Source: Galactobacter caseinivorans (lineage in GTDB: Bacteria > Actinomycetota > Actinomycetes > Actinomycetales > Micrococcaceae). Taken from it: a stretch of 64,000 nt of DNA. Positions 25,457-35,209 of this stretch are shown one piece after another. The stretch is from contig NZ_QQXL01000003.1 of the NCBI RefSeq assembly GCF_003640665.1, positions 124,001-188,000 of the forward strand. The letters are read 5' to 3'. The notes under the pieces were generated by a model. It was not told the origin of the DNA. It ran no database searches and was given only the letters and a program-made list of their open reading frames with translations. Both the position numbers and the translations under genes were made by a program. Positions within the stretch are counted from its first letter, which is position 1; each line of letters begins with the position of its first letter.

Positions 25457-26101
25457 TTAGGCTCCGGTGGGGGCCCACAGATCAGTGACGGGCACCCCGC
25501 ACTCGGCGGCGAGCGTTCTCAGCGCTGCAACAGAGAGCCCGACGACGGCGTGAAAGTCACCTTCCAGCCCGGTCACGAAGGCTGCCGCCCTGCCGTCCAC
25601 GGTGAAGGCGCCGGCGCAGGGAAGGGGTTCGCCCGTCGCCACATAGGCCTGGATCTCCTCGTCGGTGATCTCGGCGAATCGCACGCGGGTGGAGACGGTG
25701 GCGCTCACGGACGGGGCGGGTGATTCGCGTGTATCCACGAGCGTGTGCCCCGTGTGCAGCACGCCCACCCCGCCGCGCATCGCCTTCCAGCGGGAGGCGG
25801 CGTCCTCGGCGTCGAGCGGCTTACCGTACGCCGCGCCGTCGAACTCAAAGACCGAGTCGCAGCCAAGGACCAGGCGCCCGGAGGCCTCGGGGCGGCTCGC
25901 GGCGGCGGTGGCCTTGGCGTCCGCCAGCAGTTGCGCCTCATCTCGCGGGGTCAGTTCGCGGCCAAGGGCGCGTTCCTCTGCGACGGCGGCATGCTCGTCC
26001 ACGAGCGGGGAGAGGGTGGTGTAGGCAAAGCCGGTGTCATCCAGGATCTTGCGCCGGGAGGAGGAGGTGGAGGCCAGGAGAAGCAGAGGGGAATCGCTCA
26101 T
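25457..26101 (-). CDS. maf: Maf family nucleotide pyrophosphatase
   Basis: A 214-residue house-cleaning NTPase that hydrolyses (modified) nucleoside triphosphates to monophosphates. Motifs are LLLASTSSSRRKILDDTGF at the N-terminus, the active-site LGCDSVFEFDG, YGKPLDAEDA and CAGAFTVDGRAAAF near the end. Actinobacteria usually keep maf between accE and accA3, and this copy stands just before accA3. ATG 26101 lacks a ribosome site but has TAGCGT exactly six bases upstream, implying a leaderless message. Confidence 0.93.
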   Translation of the reverse strand: MSDSPLLLLASTSSSRRKILDDTGFAYTTLSPLVDEHAAVAEERALGRELTPRDEAQLLADAKATAAASRPEASGRLVLGCDSVFEFDGAAYGKPLDAEDAASRWKAMRGGVGVLHTGHTLVDTRESPAPSVSATVSTRVRFAEITDEEIQAYVATGEPLPCAGAFTVDGRAAAFVTGLEGDFHAVVGLSVAALRTLAAECGVPVTDLWAPTGA

Positions 26102-26107
26102 GGGGTC

Positions 26108-26113
26108 ACGCTA
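26108..26113 (-). promoter_or_regulatory. Leaderless -10 box of maf
   Basis: TAGCGT on the minus strand, six bases from ATG 26101, with no Shine-Dalgarno between. Confidence 0.5.
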
Positions 26114-26160
26114 CGACATCCACGCGGCAGCGGAGGCCGCGGCACCGCAACCCGACAACA

Positions 26161-26205
26161 ACGACGCCGGACCGCCACCCCTGAAGGGTGAGGACCCGGC
26201 GTCGT
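26161..26205. terminator. Hairpin between the symporter gene and maf
   Basis: ACGACGCCGG (26161-26170) pairs with CCGGCGTCGT (26196-26205), and an inner CACCC/GGGTG stem adds five pairs. It belongs to the group of hairpins with a GGCGTCGT arm and should end the leftward symporter transcript. Confidence 0.6.
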
Positions 26206-26265
26206 GCAATTGCGCCGTGAAGGCGGCGACCTCGAGCAGACTGCCGCGCAGGGCGGGAAAGCGCC

Positions 26266-27678
26266 TTAGCGCTGCGCGGCCACTTCCTCGCCGCGCTGGG
26301 GGCTCTCGGCGTCTTCATCCTCGTCCTCGTCCACGGTGGCGAAGACGTCGCCGGTGCGGGCCGAGTTGTAGATGTCCAGGTCCAGGATGCCCTCGCGTTT
26401 GGCCACGATGGTCGGGACCAGTGCCTGCCCGGCCACGTTCAGGGCGGTGCGGCCCATGTCGATGATCGGGTCAATCGCCAGCAGCAAGCCCACGCCATCC
26501 AGGGGCAGGCCCAAGGTGGAGAGGGTCAGGGTCAGCATGACGGTGGCGCCGGTGGTGCCGGCCGTGGCTGCGGATCCGAGCACGGAGACCACCACGATCA
26601 GCACGTACTGCGCGGGGCTGAGCGTGATCCCGTAGAACTGGGCCACGAAGATGGCGGCGATGGCCGGGTAGATCGCGGCGCAGCCGTCCATCTTGGTGGT
26701 GGCGCCCAGGGGCACGGCGAAGGAGGCGTAGCCGGTGGGCACGCCGAGGTTGCGCTCGGTGACGCGCTGGGTCAGCGGCATGGTGCCCATGGAGGAGCGG
26801 GACACGAAGCCCAGCTGCACGGCCGGCCACACGCCGGAGAAGTACTGCTTGACGCTGAGCCCGTTCATCTTGACCAGCACCGGGTACACCACAAACGTCA
26901 CCAGGGCCAGGCCCACGTAGATCACGAGCACAAACTTGGCGAGGGATCCCATGGTGGTCCAGCCGTAGCTGGCCACGGCGTTGCCGAGCAGGCCGATGGT
27001 GCCAAGGGGCGCCAGGCGGATGATCCACCAGAGCACCTTCTGGACCACCTTGAGGGCGGAGCGAGAGAAGGCCACAAAGCCGTCTGCCTTCTTGCCAATC
27101 TTGAGCGCCGCGATGCCCACGGCGATGGAGATGACCAGGATCTGCAGCACGTTAAAGGACACGGAGGCGCTCATGGCGCCGGTCGCGGAATCGGTCTTGA
27201 CGGCGGCCTGCAGGCCAAGGAAGTTGGAGGGGATGAGGCCCTGAATGAACGCGAGCCAGTCGCCGGTCTTGCCCTCGTAGGCTTCCGGCTTGGCCTGCCC
27301 GGTGCCCTTACCGGGCTCCGTGAAGACGCCGAGCGCGATGCCGATGAGGACTGCGATGAGCGCGGTGATGGCGAACCACATGATGGTCTTCCACGCCAGG
27401 CGGGCGGCGTTGGTCACCTTGGCCAGGTTGGCGATGGAGGCCACCACCGCGAAGAAGATCAGCGGCGGCACGGCGGCCATGAGGAGCTTGACGTAGCTTG
27501 AGCCGACGATCTGCAGGGTCTCGCCAAGCCCGTTCGGGTTTTCAGCGGTGGAACCGGTCTGCAGGGCAACAAAGCCGAGCACAAAGCCGAGCACGAGGCC
27601 GGCAAGAATTTGGTAGCCGAAGTTGCCGGTCCAAGCCGGCAGTCGGCGCTTCTGAGGGGTGGAGGATGTCGAGGTCAC
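26266..27678 (-). CDS. Dicarboxylate/amino acid:cation symporter (DAACS family)
   Basis: A 470-residue transporter of the GltP/DctA family importing dicarboxylates or glutamate/aspartate-type substrates with H+ or Na+. Signatures are the serine-rich re-entrant loop SRSSMGTMPLTQR, the conserved VPLGATTKMDGCAAIYP, the second hairpin around STLGLPLDGVGLLLAIDPIIDMGRTALNVAG and about eight hydrophobic helices. The C-terminus is acidic. GTG 27678 is chosen because a -35 (TTGGAT), 17-bp spacer and TAGCGT place transcription at the start codon. It is one of the genes inserted between accE and maf. Confidence 0.92.
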   Translation of the reverse strand: MTSTSSTPQKRRLPAWTGNFGYQILAGLVLGFVLGFVALQTGSTAENPNGLGETLQIVGSSYVKLLMAAVPPLIFFAVVASIANLAKVTNAARLAWKTIMWFAITALIAVLIGIALGVFTEPGKGTGQAKPEAYEGKTGDWLAFIQGLIPSNFLGLQAAVKTDSATGAMSASVSFNVLQILVISIAVGIAALKIGKKADGFVAFSRSALKVVQKVLWWIIRLAPLGTIGLLGNAVASYGWTTMGSLAKFVLVIYVGLALVTFVVYPVLVKMNGLSVKQYFSGVWPAVQLGFVSRSSMGTMPLTQRVTERNLGVPTGYASFAVPLGATTKMDGCAAIYPAIAAIFVAQFYGITLSPAQYVLIVVVSVLGSAATAGTTGATVMLTLTLSTLGLPLDGVGLLLAIDPIIDMGRTALNVAGQALVPTIVAKREGILDLDIYNSARTGDVFATVDEDEDEDAESPQRGEEVAAQR

Positions 27679-27713
27679 CCCAGAACGCTAGGGCCGTATC
27701 AAACACAATCCAA
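27679..27713 (-). promoter_or_regulatory. Leaderless promoter of the symporter gene
   Basis: TTGGAT (27708-27713), a 17-bp spacer and TAGCGT (27685-27690), then six bases to GTG 27678. A clean -35/-10 pair with no room for a ribosome site. Confidence 0.6.
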
Positions 27714-27886
27714 CCCAATATGTCCACATGTGACGTGTCAGTGAACTGCCTCTCCATCTGAGGGTGTGCGGGAATAAAGCGGCGGGTCGGTGCAGCGCCT
27801 CCACACCCTGGACAGACGTGTCGGCGGGCTACAGGATGGGGGCAGAGGCCCGCATCTGGGCGCGCCTGGGACGGCGAGGGGAAACC

Positions 27887-28243
27887 ATGGAACAGCACAA
27901 CAACGCCATCAATGTCGAGGTGCCGCCCAGCGGCACGGGCTGCAAGGAATGCACGGAGACCAACACGTGGTGGGTGCACCTGCGCCGTTGCGCAGATTGC
28001 GGGCACATTGGCTGCTGTGATACCTCCCCCAACCAGCACGCCACGGCTCACTTCAAGGAGACCGGCCACCCGCTCATGACCAGTTTTGAGCCCGGTGAGG
28101 AGTGGTGGTTCAACTTCGCCACCGGAGAGGACTTTGACTCCGGCCCCGCCCTGGCGGCCCCCACCTCCCACCCAGCCGATCAGCCGGTTCCCGGCCCGGC
28201 CGGCGCTGTGCCGGCCAACTGGATGGAGTTGATTCACGGGTGA
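27887..28243 (+). CDS. UBP-type zinc finger protein
   Basis: A 118-residue protein with one ZnF-UBP domain. The metal ligands are visible in CKEC, CADC, GHIGCCD and the HATAHFKETGHPL histidines, and WWFNFATGEDF follows. Eukaryotic UBP fingers bind ubiquitin C-termini. Bacterial stand-alone versions are common in actinobacteria and their partner is not established. GAGGGG lies five bases before ATG 27887, which sets the start. It is divergent from the symporter gene and ends before a perfect 26-bp hairpin. Confidence 0.88.
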   Translation: MEQHNNAINVEVPPSGTGCKECTETNTWWVHLRRCADCGHIGCCDTSPNQHATAHFKETGHPLMTSFEPGEEWWFNFATGEDFDSGPALAAPTSHPADQPVPGPAGAVPANWMELIHG

Positions 28244-28305
28244 GCGCGGCCTCCCTGGGGAACCATGGTCGTGGTTGGCACGGGCTGACCGGCGAATTTT
28301 CTCCG

Positions 28306-28360
28306 GCACGACGACGCCTGTCTCACCTGCCAGCGGCAGGTGAGACAGGCGTCGTCGTGC
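28306..28360. terminator. Perfect 26-bp hairpin between converging genes
   Basis: Arms 28306-28331 and 28335-28360 match perfectly with a three-base AGC loop, ending in GGCGTCGTCGTGC. It sits between the stops of the zinc-finger gene and the DUF885 gene and probably terminates both. Confidence 0.75.
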
Positions 28361-28394
28361 GTGGGGTTCAAGACCCCACGTGCGGTCCCGGAAA

Positions 28395-30059
28395 TTAACC
28401 GCCCAGCAGGGCGCGGCGCAGGGAGTCAAGGCCCATGGAGCCAAGGCGCAGCGCGCGGGTGTGGAACTCGCGCTCGTTGAACGCCTGGCCCTCGCGGGTG
28501 CGCACCTCCTCGCGGATCTGCTCCCAGAGGCGCTGGCCAATCTTGTAGGACGGGGCCTGGCCCGGCCAGCCAAGGTAGCGCAGGAACTCGAAGCGGACCC
28601 TGCCCTCTGACTCAAAGACGTTGCGCGTGAGGAAGTCCCAGCCCTTGTCGGCGTCCCACGTGCCCTCGCCCCAGCGCGGCGGAACCTCAAGCTCCAGGTG
28701 CACGCCAATGTCAAAGACCACGCGGGCCGCGCGCAAGCGCTGCCCATCCAGCATGCCAAGGCGGTCCCCGGGATCCGCCAGGTAGCCCAGCTCCTCCATG
28801 AGTCGCTCGGCGTAGAGGGCCCAGCCCTCGCCGTGCCCGGAGACCCACACCAGCTCGGTGCGGAATCGATTCAGGCCGCCCGCCAGCAGGGCCGTGGCGA
28901 TCTGAAGGTGGTGGCCCGGGGCGCCCTCGTGGTAAACCGTGCTGGTCTCCGCCCAGGTGCGGAACACGTCCTCGCCCTCCGGCACGGACCACCACATGCG
29001 ACCCGGTCGCGAGAAGTCGGAGCTGGGAGCCGTGTAGTAAATCCCGCCCTCCTGCGTGGGGGCGATCATGCACTCAAGGCGATCCATGGGCGGCACAATC
29101 TCGAAGTGGCTGCCGGCCAGCTCGCGCAGCGCGGTGTCTGACTTGTCTTGCATCCACGCCTTCAGCGCGTCGGTGCCGTGCAGCTCGCGGGCCGGATCGG
29201 CGTTGAGGATCTCCCTGGCGCGCTCCACGCTGGCGCCGGGCTCAATCTCCTCGGCGACCGCCTCCTGCTCGGCGATGATCCGGTCCAGCTCCGCCACGCC
29301 CCAGGCGTAGGTCTCTTCCAGGTCCACCTCCGCGCCCAGGAACTCGCGGGACATGAGGGAGTAATACTCCCTGCCCACGGCGTCCTTGCTCGGCGCGTCC
29401 TTGATGAGGTCCTCGGTGAGGTAGCTGGCCAGGTCGGCGTAAGCGGCCTTGGCCGCAGCCGCACCCTCTGCCAGGCGGCTGGTGAGCTGGGGGTTGTCCG
29501 ACGGGGCCTGGGTCAGCAGCTGGTCAAAGTAGCCACCAGCCTCCGCGTAGGCGCCGCACTGCGAGGCCACCTCGGTGACCTGACGGGCCGCCGCCACCTT
29601 GCCAGCGGCGCGGGAGGCCTCCAACGACTCTCGGTAGCCGGACAGCGCGCCCGGCAGATGGGAGAGGCGCCCGGCGATGTGGCCCCACTGCTCGTGGGTG
29701 TCCGTGGGCATCAGGTCCAAGATCCCGCGCGAGCTCTGCGGCACCGACTCGATGTTGTTCAGGGGCGTGACGCCGGAGTCGATGATCTCGAGGGAGAGCC
29801 CCAGGCGCTCGCGCAACACGTCAGCCGTGACCCGGTCCACCTCGTCGGTGGGCTCCTCCTGATCCAGCGCCGCGAGCGTCGTCGCGAGCAGTGCGCGCCG
29901 AGCGGCGACGCCAGCGGGGGAGTGATCCGCGTACTCCTCCTCGGCGCCCGGGATTCCGAGGTCGGTGGCGAGCTCCGGGTCCAGCTTCACGAGCTGTTCC
30001 ACGTAGCGGTTGGCAAGGGCATCGATGGCGCTGGGGGTGCGCTGTGTGGTCTGAGTCAC
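28395..30059 (-). CDS. DUF885 family protein, putative metallohydrolase
   Basis: A 554-residue soluble protein of DUF885. The diagnostic motifs are VYHEGAPGHHLQIA (EGxPGHH, expected zinc ligands) and GEGWALYAERLMEEL downstream, plus a C-terminal PGQAPSYKIGQ segment. The family is related to gluzincin peptidases, and some members look like secreted lipoproteins; this one has no signal peptide. GTG 30059 is preferred over the adjacent GTG 30062 because TAGGCT then lies exactly six bases upstream. The substrate is unknown. Confidence 0.85.
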   Translation of the reverse strand: MTQTTQRTPSAIDALANRYVEQLVKLDPELATDLGIPGAEEEYADHSPAGVAARRALLATTLAALDQEEPTDEVDRVTADVLRERLGLSLEIIDSGVTPLNNIESVPQSSRGILDLMPTDTHEQWGHIAGRLSHLPGALSGYRESLEASRAAGKVAAARQVTEVASQCGAYAEAGGYFDQLLTQAPSDNPQLTSRLAEGAAAAKAAYADLASYLTEDLIKDAPSKDAVGREYYSLMSREFLGAEVDLEETYAWGVAELDRIIAEQEAVAEEIEPGASVERAREILNADPARELHGTDALKAWMQDKSDTALRELAGSHFEIVPPMDRLECMIAPTQEGGIYYTAPSSDFSRPGRMWWSVPEGEDVFRTWAETSTVYHEGAPGHHLQIATALLAGGLNRFRTELVWVSGHGEGWALYAERLMEELGYLADPGDRLGMLDGQRLRAARVVFDIGVHLELEVPPRWGEGTWDADKGWDFLTRNVFESEGRVRFEFLRYLGWPGQAPSYKIGQRLWEQIREEVRTREGQAFNEREFHTRALRLGSMGLDSLRRALLGG

Positions 30060-30065
30060 CACGCA

Positions 30066-30071
30066 AGCCTA
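30066..30071 (-). promoter_or_regulatory. Leaderless -10 box of the DUF885 gene
   Basis: TAGGCT on the minus strand, six bases before GTG 30059; no ribosome site is present. It decides between two adjacent GTG codons. Confidence 0.5.
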
Positions 30072-30113
30072 ACCGGCATGGGCAGCTTCAGGATCCGCCT
30101 GCAGCGGTGGGGC

Positions 30114-31766
30114 TTAGGATCCGCCCACGGTGACCCGGGCCAAGGGGGTCTTCACGGTGTTTCCGTCGTAGACGGGGATTCCCTGAGCAGTGAAGGCCTC
30201 CCCGGCGCACCCGGACGGAGACCGCATCTCCTCTAGCGGCTGCCACAGCAGCGTCCCGTTGTTGGAGTCAAAGGACACCCACAATTGCGGGGAGGAGGCC
30301 AGATCAGCGCCCTGCGGGACCAGCAGCTGCACAGGGAAGGCCACCTTGTCCCCGCACTGGACGGGCCTGTCCGCCGGGGCGGCGGCGATGCGTTGAGCCG
30401 GCACAAGGCGGGAGCCCTTCCGCCGTGACAGGTCAAGGCTCACCACCTGACCACGGACGATGAGTGTCACTGTGTTCTTTTGGGCCCCCACGAGGGTCGG
30501 TGGGCCAAGGAGGGCCACGGGCGAGGATTCGCCTGAATCTTGCATCTGTGCGTTTACTTGCGCGACGCCGCGTTGGGCCTCATCGCGAGTGACGTTGAGC
30601 AGTGCCTGTGATTCTCCCGGAGAGCTGAGCAACCGTAGGCCCCTGAGGGCCCGGTTGGTGTAGTTGTCCATGACATCGGGATACGTGGTGGAGAAAACCA
30701 GCCCGGCGCTGGTGGAGTACGGGCGCGAGCCCTCCTTTGCCTCCAACCGCGGCGCCCCTGATGTGAGGGGCACAGAGATGAGGGCAGTGGGTTGGTTGGT
30801 GTCCGAGTCGGAGCTATCCAGAGTGACGGCAAAGTACAGCCGCCCCTTGTGATGGATCAGGGAGCTATTCCTGGGTGGCGCGCCGTAGCTCCTGAGCCCC
30901 TTGGTCAGCGAGTCGCTGCTGGCCTCAGTGGTGAGTTTGCTTTCCCCCGGCTTCCAACTGTGTAGCACCCACGACCACTCGTTCGCATCGTTCTGGGTGC
31001 TCAAAGTCCAATACACGCGCCCGCCGACGGCGAGGGGGTCAGAGACGTGTTGGCTGGTACCGGGATCGTTGTTGCCAAGCCGGGGACCGTTTTTCCAGGC
31101 CCTTCCGGTGCTATAACGCAGCGTCGTTGGGGCGTCGGAGCCGCCGTCCTCCCGGGCCGTGGGCCCCGCGAAGAGCACCACCTGATTGCCCAGGTACACC
31201 ACGCGGGAGAGTGGGACTTCTTCGCCGCCGTCGCTTGCGGGAGCCGCATACTCGCGCATGGCGAGGACCGGCTGAGTGGGCGCCTCGCGGGCCTGGAGCA
31301 GGCTGAGCGTGCCGACCTCCACCGGCGCGCCGTCGCCCCAGCTCAGCCCTGGGGCGCGCACGGAACCGCCGGCCTTGGCGGCGCCCCGATCCAAGTACTT
31401 CTTGATCTGACTGGCGGGCAGGGCGGTGATGGTTTTGCCGTTGGGGTCCACGCCGTCTGGATTCTCGGCATAGGGGAGGCCGTCCTGATCCGTGTGTTCG
31501 CCGTCCACGTTCTGGGAAGGCTCCCCGGAGGCCTCGTCCTGTTCTGGGTCCTGGCTCTGGTCTGGGGCCGCGCCGGAGCCTGACTTCGGGGGCGCCCAGG
31601 GGTCAGTTGCCTGACCGGATTCTGCGGATGCATCCACCCGGCCACTGCTCGACGACGCGGGGTCCTGTGCCGCTGGCCCCCCGGCCGGAGTGCACGAGGC
31701 CAGCGCAAGCGCCGCGATGACCGCACCGCACAGCACGGTGAGGCGACGGTGGGGACGGTGGCGCAT
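30114..31766 (-). CDS. Putative lipoprotein, function unknown
   Basis: A 550-residue exported protein. A basic N-terminus, a hydrophobic helix and the lipobox LASC place the lipidated cysteine at residue 25. A low-complexity Ser/Gly/Pro/Asp linker follows (about 26-110), typical of wall-spanning tethers. The rest has repeated strand-like segments (VYLGNQVVLFAG, GGRVYWTLST, GRLYFAVTLDS) that suggest a beta-propeller, but I cannot assign a family. AGGAG precedes ATG 31766. It lies between the DUF885 and acyltransferase genes. Confidence 0.75.
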   Translation of the reverse strand: MRHRPHRRLTVLCGAVIAALALASCTPAGGPAAQDPASSSSGRVDASAESGQATDPWAPPKSGSGAAPDQSQDPEQDEASGEPSQNVDGEHTDQDGLPYAENPDGVDPNGKTITALPASQIKKYLDRGAAKAGGSVRAPGLSWGDGAPVEVGTLSLLQAREAPTQPVLAMREYAAPASDGGEEVPLSRVVYLGNQVVLFAGPTAREDGGSDAPTTLRYSTGRAWKNGPRLGNNDPGTSQHVSDPLAVGGRVYWTLSTQNDANEWSWVLHSWKPGESKLTTEASSDSLTKGLRSYGAPPRNSSLIHHKGRLYFAVTLDSSDSDTNQPTALISVPLTSGAPRLEAKEGSRPYSTSAGLVFSTTYPDVMDNYTNRALRGLRLLSSPGESQALLNVTRDEAQRGVAQVNAQMQDSGESSPVALLGPPTLVGAQKNTVTLIVRGQVVSLDLSRRKGSRLVPAQRIAAAPADRPVQCGDKVAFPVQLLVPQGADLASSPQLWVSFDSNNGTLLWQPLEEMRSPSGCAGEAFTAQGIPVYDGNTVKTPLARVTVGGS

Positions 31767-31851
31767 AGAGGCTCCTGGGGCCGGGGACCTTCACCCTATC
31801 TAGCGCCGGCCCGTCGCAGTGAGCCGCAACACAAAAGAGACGTAGTTGATG

Positions 31852-33102
31852 CTATCGACCGGGGAAGGTCGGGCCGTCGGCACGATGCCTTGGGCCGGCG
31901 CTGCGGCCTGCGGGAGCGGGGCCCCCTGTGCTGGGTGCCGGGCCTGTCTCAGGTGCCGGGGCTGTCTCTGGCTTCGGAGCCGCGGGTGCGGGGACTGCGG
32001 GTGCTGGGGCCGCTGCAGGCGCCGAGACTGTCGCAGCCTCAGAGACCGTGGCAGACGCAGGCTTGCGTGCCCCGCTCCAGGCGCGAGGCGGCGCCCACAA
32101 CAGGCCAAGGTGAAGGCGTGGGGTGAGCCAAATGAGCACCAGTGGGAAGGCGAGACCGGCCAGGACACCCAGGATCAGGTGCGGGCCAGCTGCCTCGATG
32201 CCCAGCTTGTTGAGCACAATGCGTGCACCGGAGGCGCCCAAGATGTGCGCCAGGAAGATTTCCATCGAGTGGCGGCCAAGGTAGGCCAACGGCCGCGCGA
32301 GCCAGCCCCAACTGGTCAGCGCCGAGGAGAGGAGCAGCACCGCGGCGACGGCCAGCACGGAGGCCACCAGGCCACAGGCCACGGCGAAGGGTGTGCGCTC
32401 CAGCCCGCCGGCCGTGGTGGAGGGCATGGTGGGCGTGAAGGCAAACATGGCCGCGGAGGCCGCGAGGCAGCCCGCGGTCATGAGCCAGCGGCGCCCGTAG
32501 GAGAGCCGCGAGAGCAGGGCTGTGAAACGCTTGGCGCCCAACAGCGTTCCTGCGGCCAAGAAGAGCAGCAGGCCAAGGCCCTGCTCACCGAAGAAGTCGC
32601 CGGGAATGCCCCACCGCAGCAGGGCGATCGCGACGAAGAGCGCGGCCGTGATGACGGCCCTGGCCGTGGAGGCCCAGGGGCGCAAGAGGCACAGGATCAG
32701 CGTTGTGACGATCAGGAACGGCAGATACCAGAACTGCGCCTGCGGCTTCCAGAGCGCCAGTGCCTCATACCAGGGCAGCGGGGTATTGACGACCGTGTTG
32801 CTGAGGCTGCGGACCAGTACCTCTTGGAGGAGCGTCCAGAGAAGGTAGACGTAGAAGAAGTTCACGAGGCGCTCGCGCAGATACGCGGGCACGCCCTTGC
32901 GGCTGACGCTGCCCGCTATGAACAGCCCGCCAAGGAGCGCAAACACGGCCAGGTGGAACAGGTAGATGGCACGGTCCCAGAGGATGTACTCGGCGCTTGC
33001 GGTGTCCAGCAGGCCGGCCGAGCCGAGCCCTCGAATCACGTGTCCAAGCACAATGGCAACAATTGCCAGTCCTCGCCCCACGTCAATTGACGTGTCTCGC
33101 AT
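31852..33102 (-). CDS. Acyltransferase 3 family membrane protein
   Basis: A 416-residue polytopic protein of the OafA/acyltransferase-3 type. It opens RDTSIDVGRGLAIVAIVLGH, with the conserved His at the end of the first helix, and has RERLVNFFYVYLLWTLLQE and about ten helices. The cytosolic Ala/Pro-rich tail (last 80 residues) is low complexity. Such proteins move acyl groups onto sugars or envelope glycans; the acceptor is unknown. GGGGGGAC lies just before ATG 33102. Confidence 0.85.
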   Translation of the reverse strand: MRDTSIDVGRGLAIVAIVLGHVIRGLGSAGLLDTASAEYILWDRAIYLFHLAVFALLGGLFIAGSVSRKGVPAYLRERLVNFFYVYLLWTLLQEVLVRSLSNTVVNTPLPWYEALALWKPQAQFWYLPFLIVTTLILCLLRPWASTARAVITAALFVAIALLRWGIPGDFFGEQGLGLLLFLAAGTLLGAKRFTALLSRLSYGRRWLMTAGCLAASAAMFAFTPTMPSTTAGGLERTPFAVACGLVASVLAVAAVLLLSSALTSWGWLARPLAYLGRHSMEIFLAHILGASGARIVLNKLGIEAAGPHLILGVLAGLAFPLVLIWLTPRLHLGLLWAPPRAWSGARKPASATVSEAATVSAPAAAPAPAVPAPAAPKPETAPAPETGPAPSTGGPAPAGRSAGPRHRADGPTFPGR

Positions 33103-33253
33103 CTGTCCCCCCAGCCAGAGTGCCCTGCCCAGTTCTCACGGCAGGCGTCCGCCAGAGCCTAGCAGTGAACCAGAAACCGGCCCAAGGCGGCGGGCCGCGA
33201 GCGGGCCGCCTCGCCCCGCACCGCCCCGCCCGGCCCCGGGGCCTGCGACAGCA

Positions 33254-33511
33254 TCAGCGCCCGCGTGAGCGCCAGGCCCCCGGGACGGTCAGTAGCCGCG
33301 ACCGCAGGCGTGCTGTGCGGCGCAGCACATCGGTGCGCGTTGCCTCCTGCGGCTCCTCTTCCACAGGGGCGGACGCCGTTGCGGCAAGCACCGCGGTGAG
33401 CGCGGCCAGTTCCTCGAGGGTCGGCTCGCCGCGCACCACCTTGAGGAAGGGCCCTTCCGGGGCTTCCTGCTCGTTTTCCGGTTCCGCCCAGGGGCGCCGT
33501 GCCGCGCTCAC
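33254..33511 (-). CDS. accE: Acyl-CoA carboxylase epsilon subunit
   Basis: An 85-residue accessory subunit that stabilises the AccA-AccD complex in actinobacteria. The core [21 protein letters not shown] is the family signature. The rest is low complexity, as usual. GTG 33511 overlaps the accD5 stop by four bases (GTGA), which makes translational coupling likely and fixes the start. Confidence 0.92.
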   Translation of the reverse strand: MSAARRPWAEPENEQEAPEGPFLKVVRGEPTLEELAALTAVLAATASAPVEEEPQEATRTDVLRRTARLRSRLLTVPGAWRSRGR

Positions 33512-35109
33512 AGCGGGATGTTCCCGTGCTTCTTGGAGGGCAGCGAGGAGTGCTTATCGCGCAGAGCGCGCAGGCCCTTGGCGATCTGCAGGCGGGTCTC
33601 GCTGGGGGCAATCACCGCGTCCAGGTAGCCCAGCTCGGCGGCCTGGTACGGGTTGAGCAGCTCCGCCTCGTAGTCGGCGATGATCTTGGCCCGGCGGGCC
33701 TCCACGTCCCCGCCCTCTGCCTCCACGGCCGCCAGGTCGCGGCGGTAGAGGATGTTGACGGCACCCTGCGCGCCCATGACGCCGATTTGGGCGGTGGGCC
33801 AGGCGAAGTTCAGGTCCGCGCCCAGCTTCTTGGAGCCCATGACGATGTAGGCGCCACCAAAGGCCTTGCGGGTGATGACGGTGAGCTTGGGCACCGTGGC
33901 CTCGGCGTAGGCGTAGAGCAACTTGGCGCCGCGGCGGATGATCCCCAGATCCTCCTGGTCCTTGCCGGGCAGGAAGCCGGGGACGTCCACGAGGGTCAGG
34001 ATCGGGATGTTGAAGGAGTCGCAGTTGCGCACAAAACGCGCCGCCTTCTCCGAGGCGTTGATGTCAAGGGTGCCGGCAAACTGCATGGGCTGGTTGGCCA
34101 CAATGCCGATCGTGGCGCCTTCCACCCGGGCATAGCCGATCATGACGTTGGGTGCGTACAGCGCCTGCACCTCAAAGAAGTTTCCGTCATCCACGATGTG
34201 CTCAATGACGGTGCGCATGTCATAGGGCTGGGCCGCTGAATCCGGAATGAGGGTGTCCAGCTCCGCGTCCTCTGGCGTGAGGTAGGGCTCCTGCTCGCCC
34301 GGCTCCAGTGCGGGTTCGGCCAGGTTGTTGGAGGGGAGATAAGAGAGCAGCTCGCGCACAAACTCCAGCGCGTCCTCCTCATCCGGGGCCAGGTAGCTGG
34401 CGGTGCCGGTGTCCTGGTTGTGGTGGCGCGCCCCGCCCAAGGTCTCCATATCCACGTCCTCGCCCGTGACGGTCTTGATCACGTCAGGCCCGGTGATGAA
34501 CATGTAGCTGGTCTTGTCCACCATGACCACGTAGTCCGTCAGGGCGGGGGAGTAGGCGGCGCCACCGGCGCAGGGGCCCATAATCACGGAGATCTGGGGG
34601 ACCACTCCGGAGGAGTGAACGTTGTTGCGGAAGATGTCCGCGAACATGGCCAGGGAGGCGACGCCCTCTTGGATGCGCGCGCCGCCGCCGTCGTTGATGC
34701 CGACCACGGGGCAGCCGTTGCGCAGCGCAAACTCCTGCACCTTCACGATCTTCTGGCCGTTGATCTCCGAGAGGGAGCCGCCATAGACGGAAAAGTCCTG
34801 CGAGTACACGGCCACGAGCCTGCCGTCTACCGTGCCGTAGCCGGACACCAGGCCGTCGCCCAGGGGTTTCTTTGCTTCCATGCCAAAGGCGCTGGTGCGG
34901 TGCACGCGCAGGGCGTCAAACTCCACGAAGGACTCGGGATCCAGCAGCAACTCCACGCGCTCGCGGGCGGTGTGCTTGCCGCGGGAGTGCTGTTTATCGA
35001 TGGCGCCCTGACCGCTGGGGGCCAACGAGCGTTCGCGGCGTGCGCGGAACTCGGCAAGCTTGCCCTCGGTCGTGGTCAGGTCGAACGTGGCGTCCTGGCT
35101 CTGGCTCAT
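33508..35109 (-). CDS. accD5: Acyl-CoA (propionyl-CoA) carboxylase beta chain
   Basis: The carboxyltransferase subunit that moves CO2 from biotin to acyl-CoA. It has 533 aa and two crotonase-like halves: the N-terminal half with [14 protein letters not shown] and [20 protein letters not shown], and the C-terminal half with [22 protein letters not shown] and [17 protein letters not shown] 35109 matches the family N-terminus; the longer frame runs into the promoter. TAGACTGG on the minus strand at about -95 is a likely promoter. It partners AccE (overlapping) and AccA3 (8.2 kb downstream). Confidence 0.97.
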   Translation of the reverse strand: MSQSQDATFDLTTTEGKLAEFRARRERSLAPSGQGAIDKQHSRGKHTARERVELLLDPESFVEFDALRVHRTSAFGMEAKKPLGDGLVSGYGTVDGRLVAVYSQDFSVYGGSLSEINGQKIVKVQEFALRNGCPVVGINDGGGARIQEGVASLAMFADIFRNNVHSSGVVPQISVIMGPCAGGAAYSPALTDYVVMVDKTSYMFITGPDVIKTVTGEDVDMETLGGARHHNQDTGTASYLAPDEEDALEFVRELLSYLPSNNLAEPALEPGEQEPYLTPEDAELDTLIPDSAAQPYDMRTVIEHIVDDGNFFEVQALYAPNVMIGYARVEGATIGIVANQPMQFAGTLDINASEKAARFVRNCDSFNIPILTLVDVPGFLPGKDQEDLGIIRRGAKLLYAYAEATVPKLTVITRKAFGGAYIVMGSKKLGADLNFAWPTAQIGVMGAQGAVNILYRRDLAAVEAEGGDVEARRAKIIADYEAELLNPYQAAELGYLDAVIAPSETRLQIAKGLRALRDKHSSLPSKKHGNIPL

Positions 35110-35203
35110 CGTGTGTAACGCACTCCTGTGTCGGGGAACGCGGGCCGGCGGGCCCGCGCGGGTGACTGGTGGGATGTGCACAAGCAGATCGCCGCCGTCG
35201 CCC

Positions 35204-35209
35204 AGTCTA
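35204..35209 (-). promoter_or_regulatory. Candidate accD5 -10 box (TAGACTGG class)
   Basis: TAGACT followed by GGG on the minus strand, about 95 bases before the accD5 start. No matching -35 is obvious. Confidence 0.4.
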
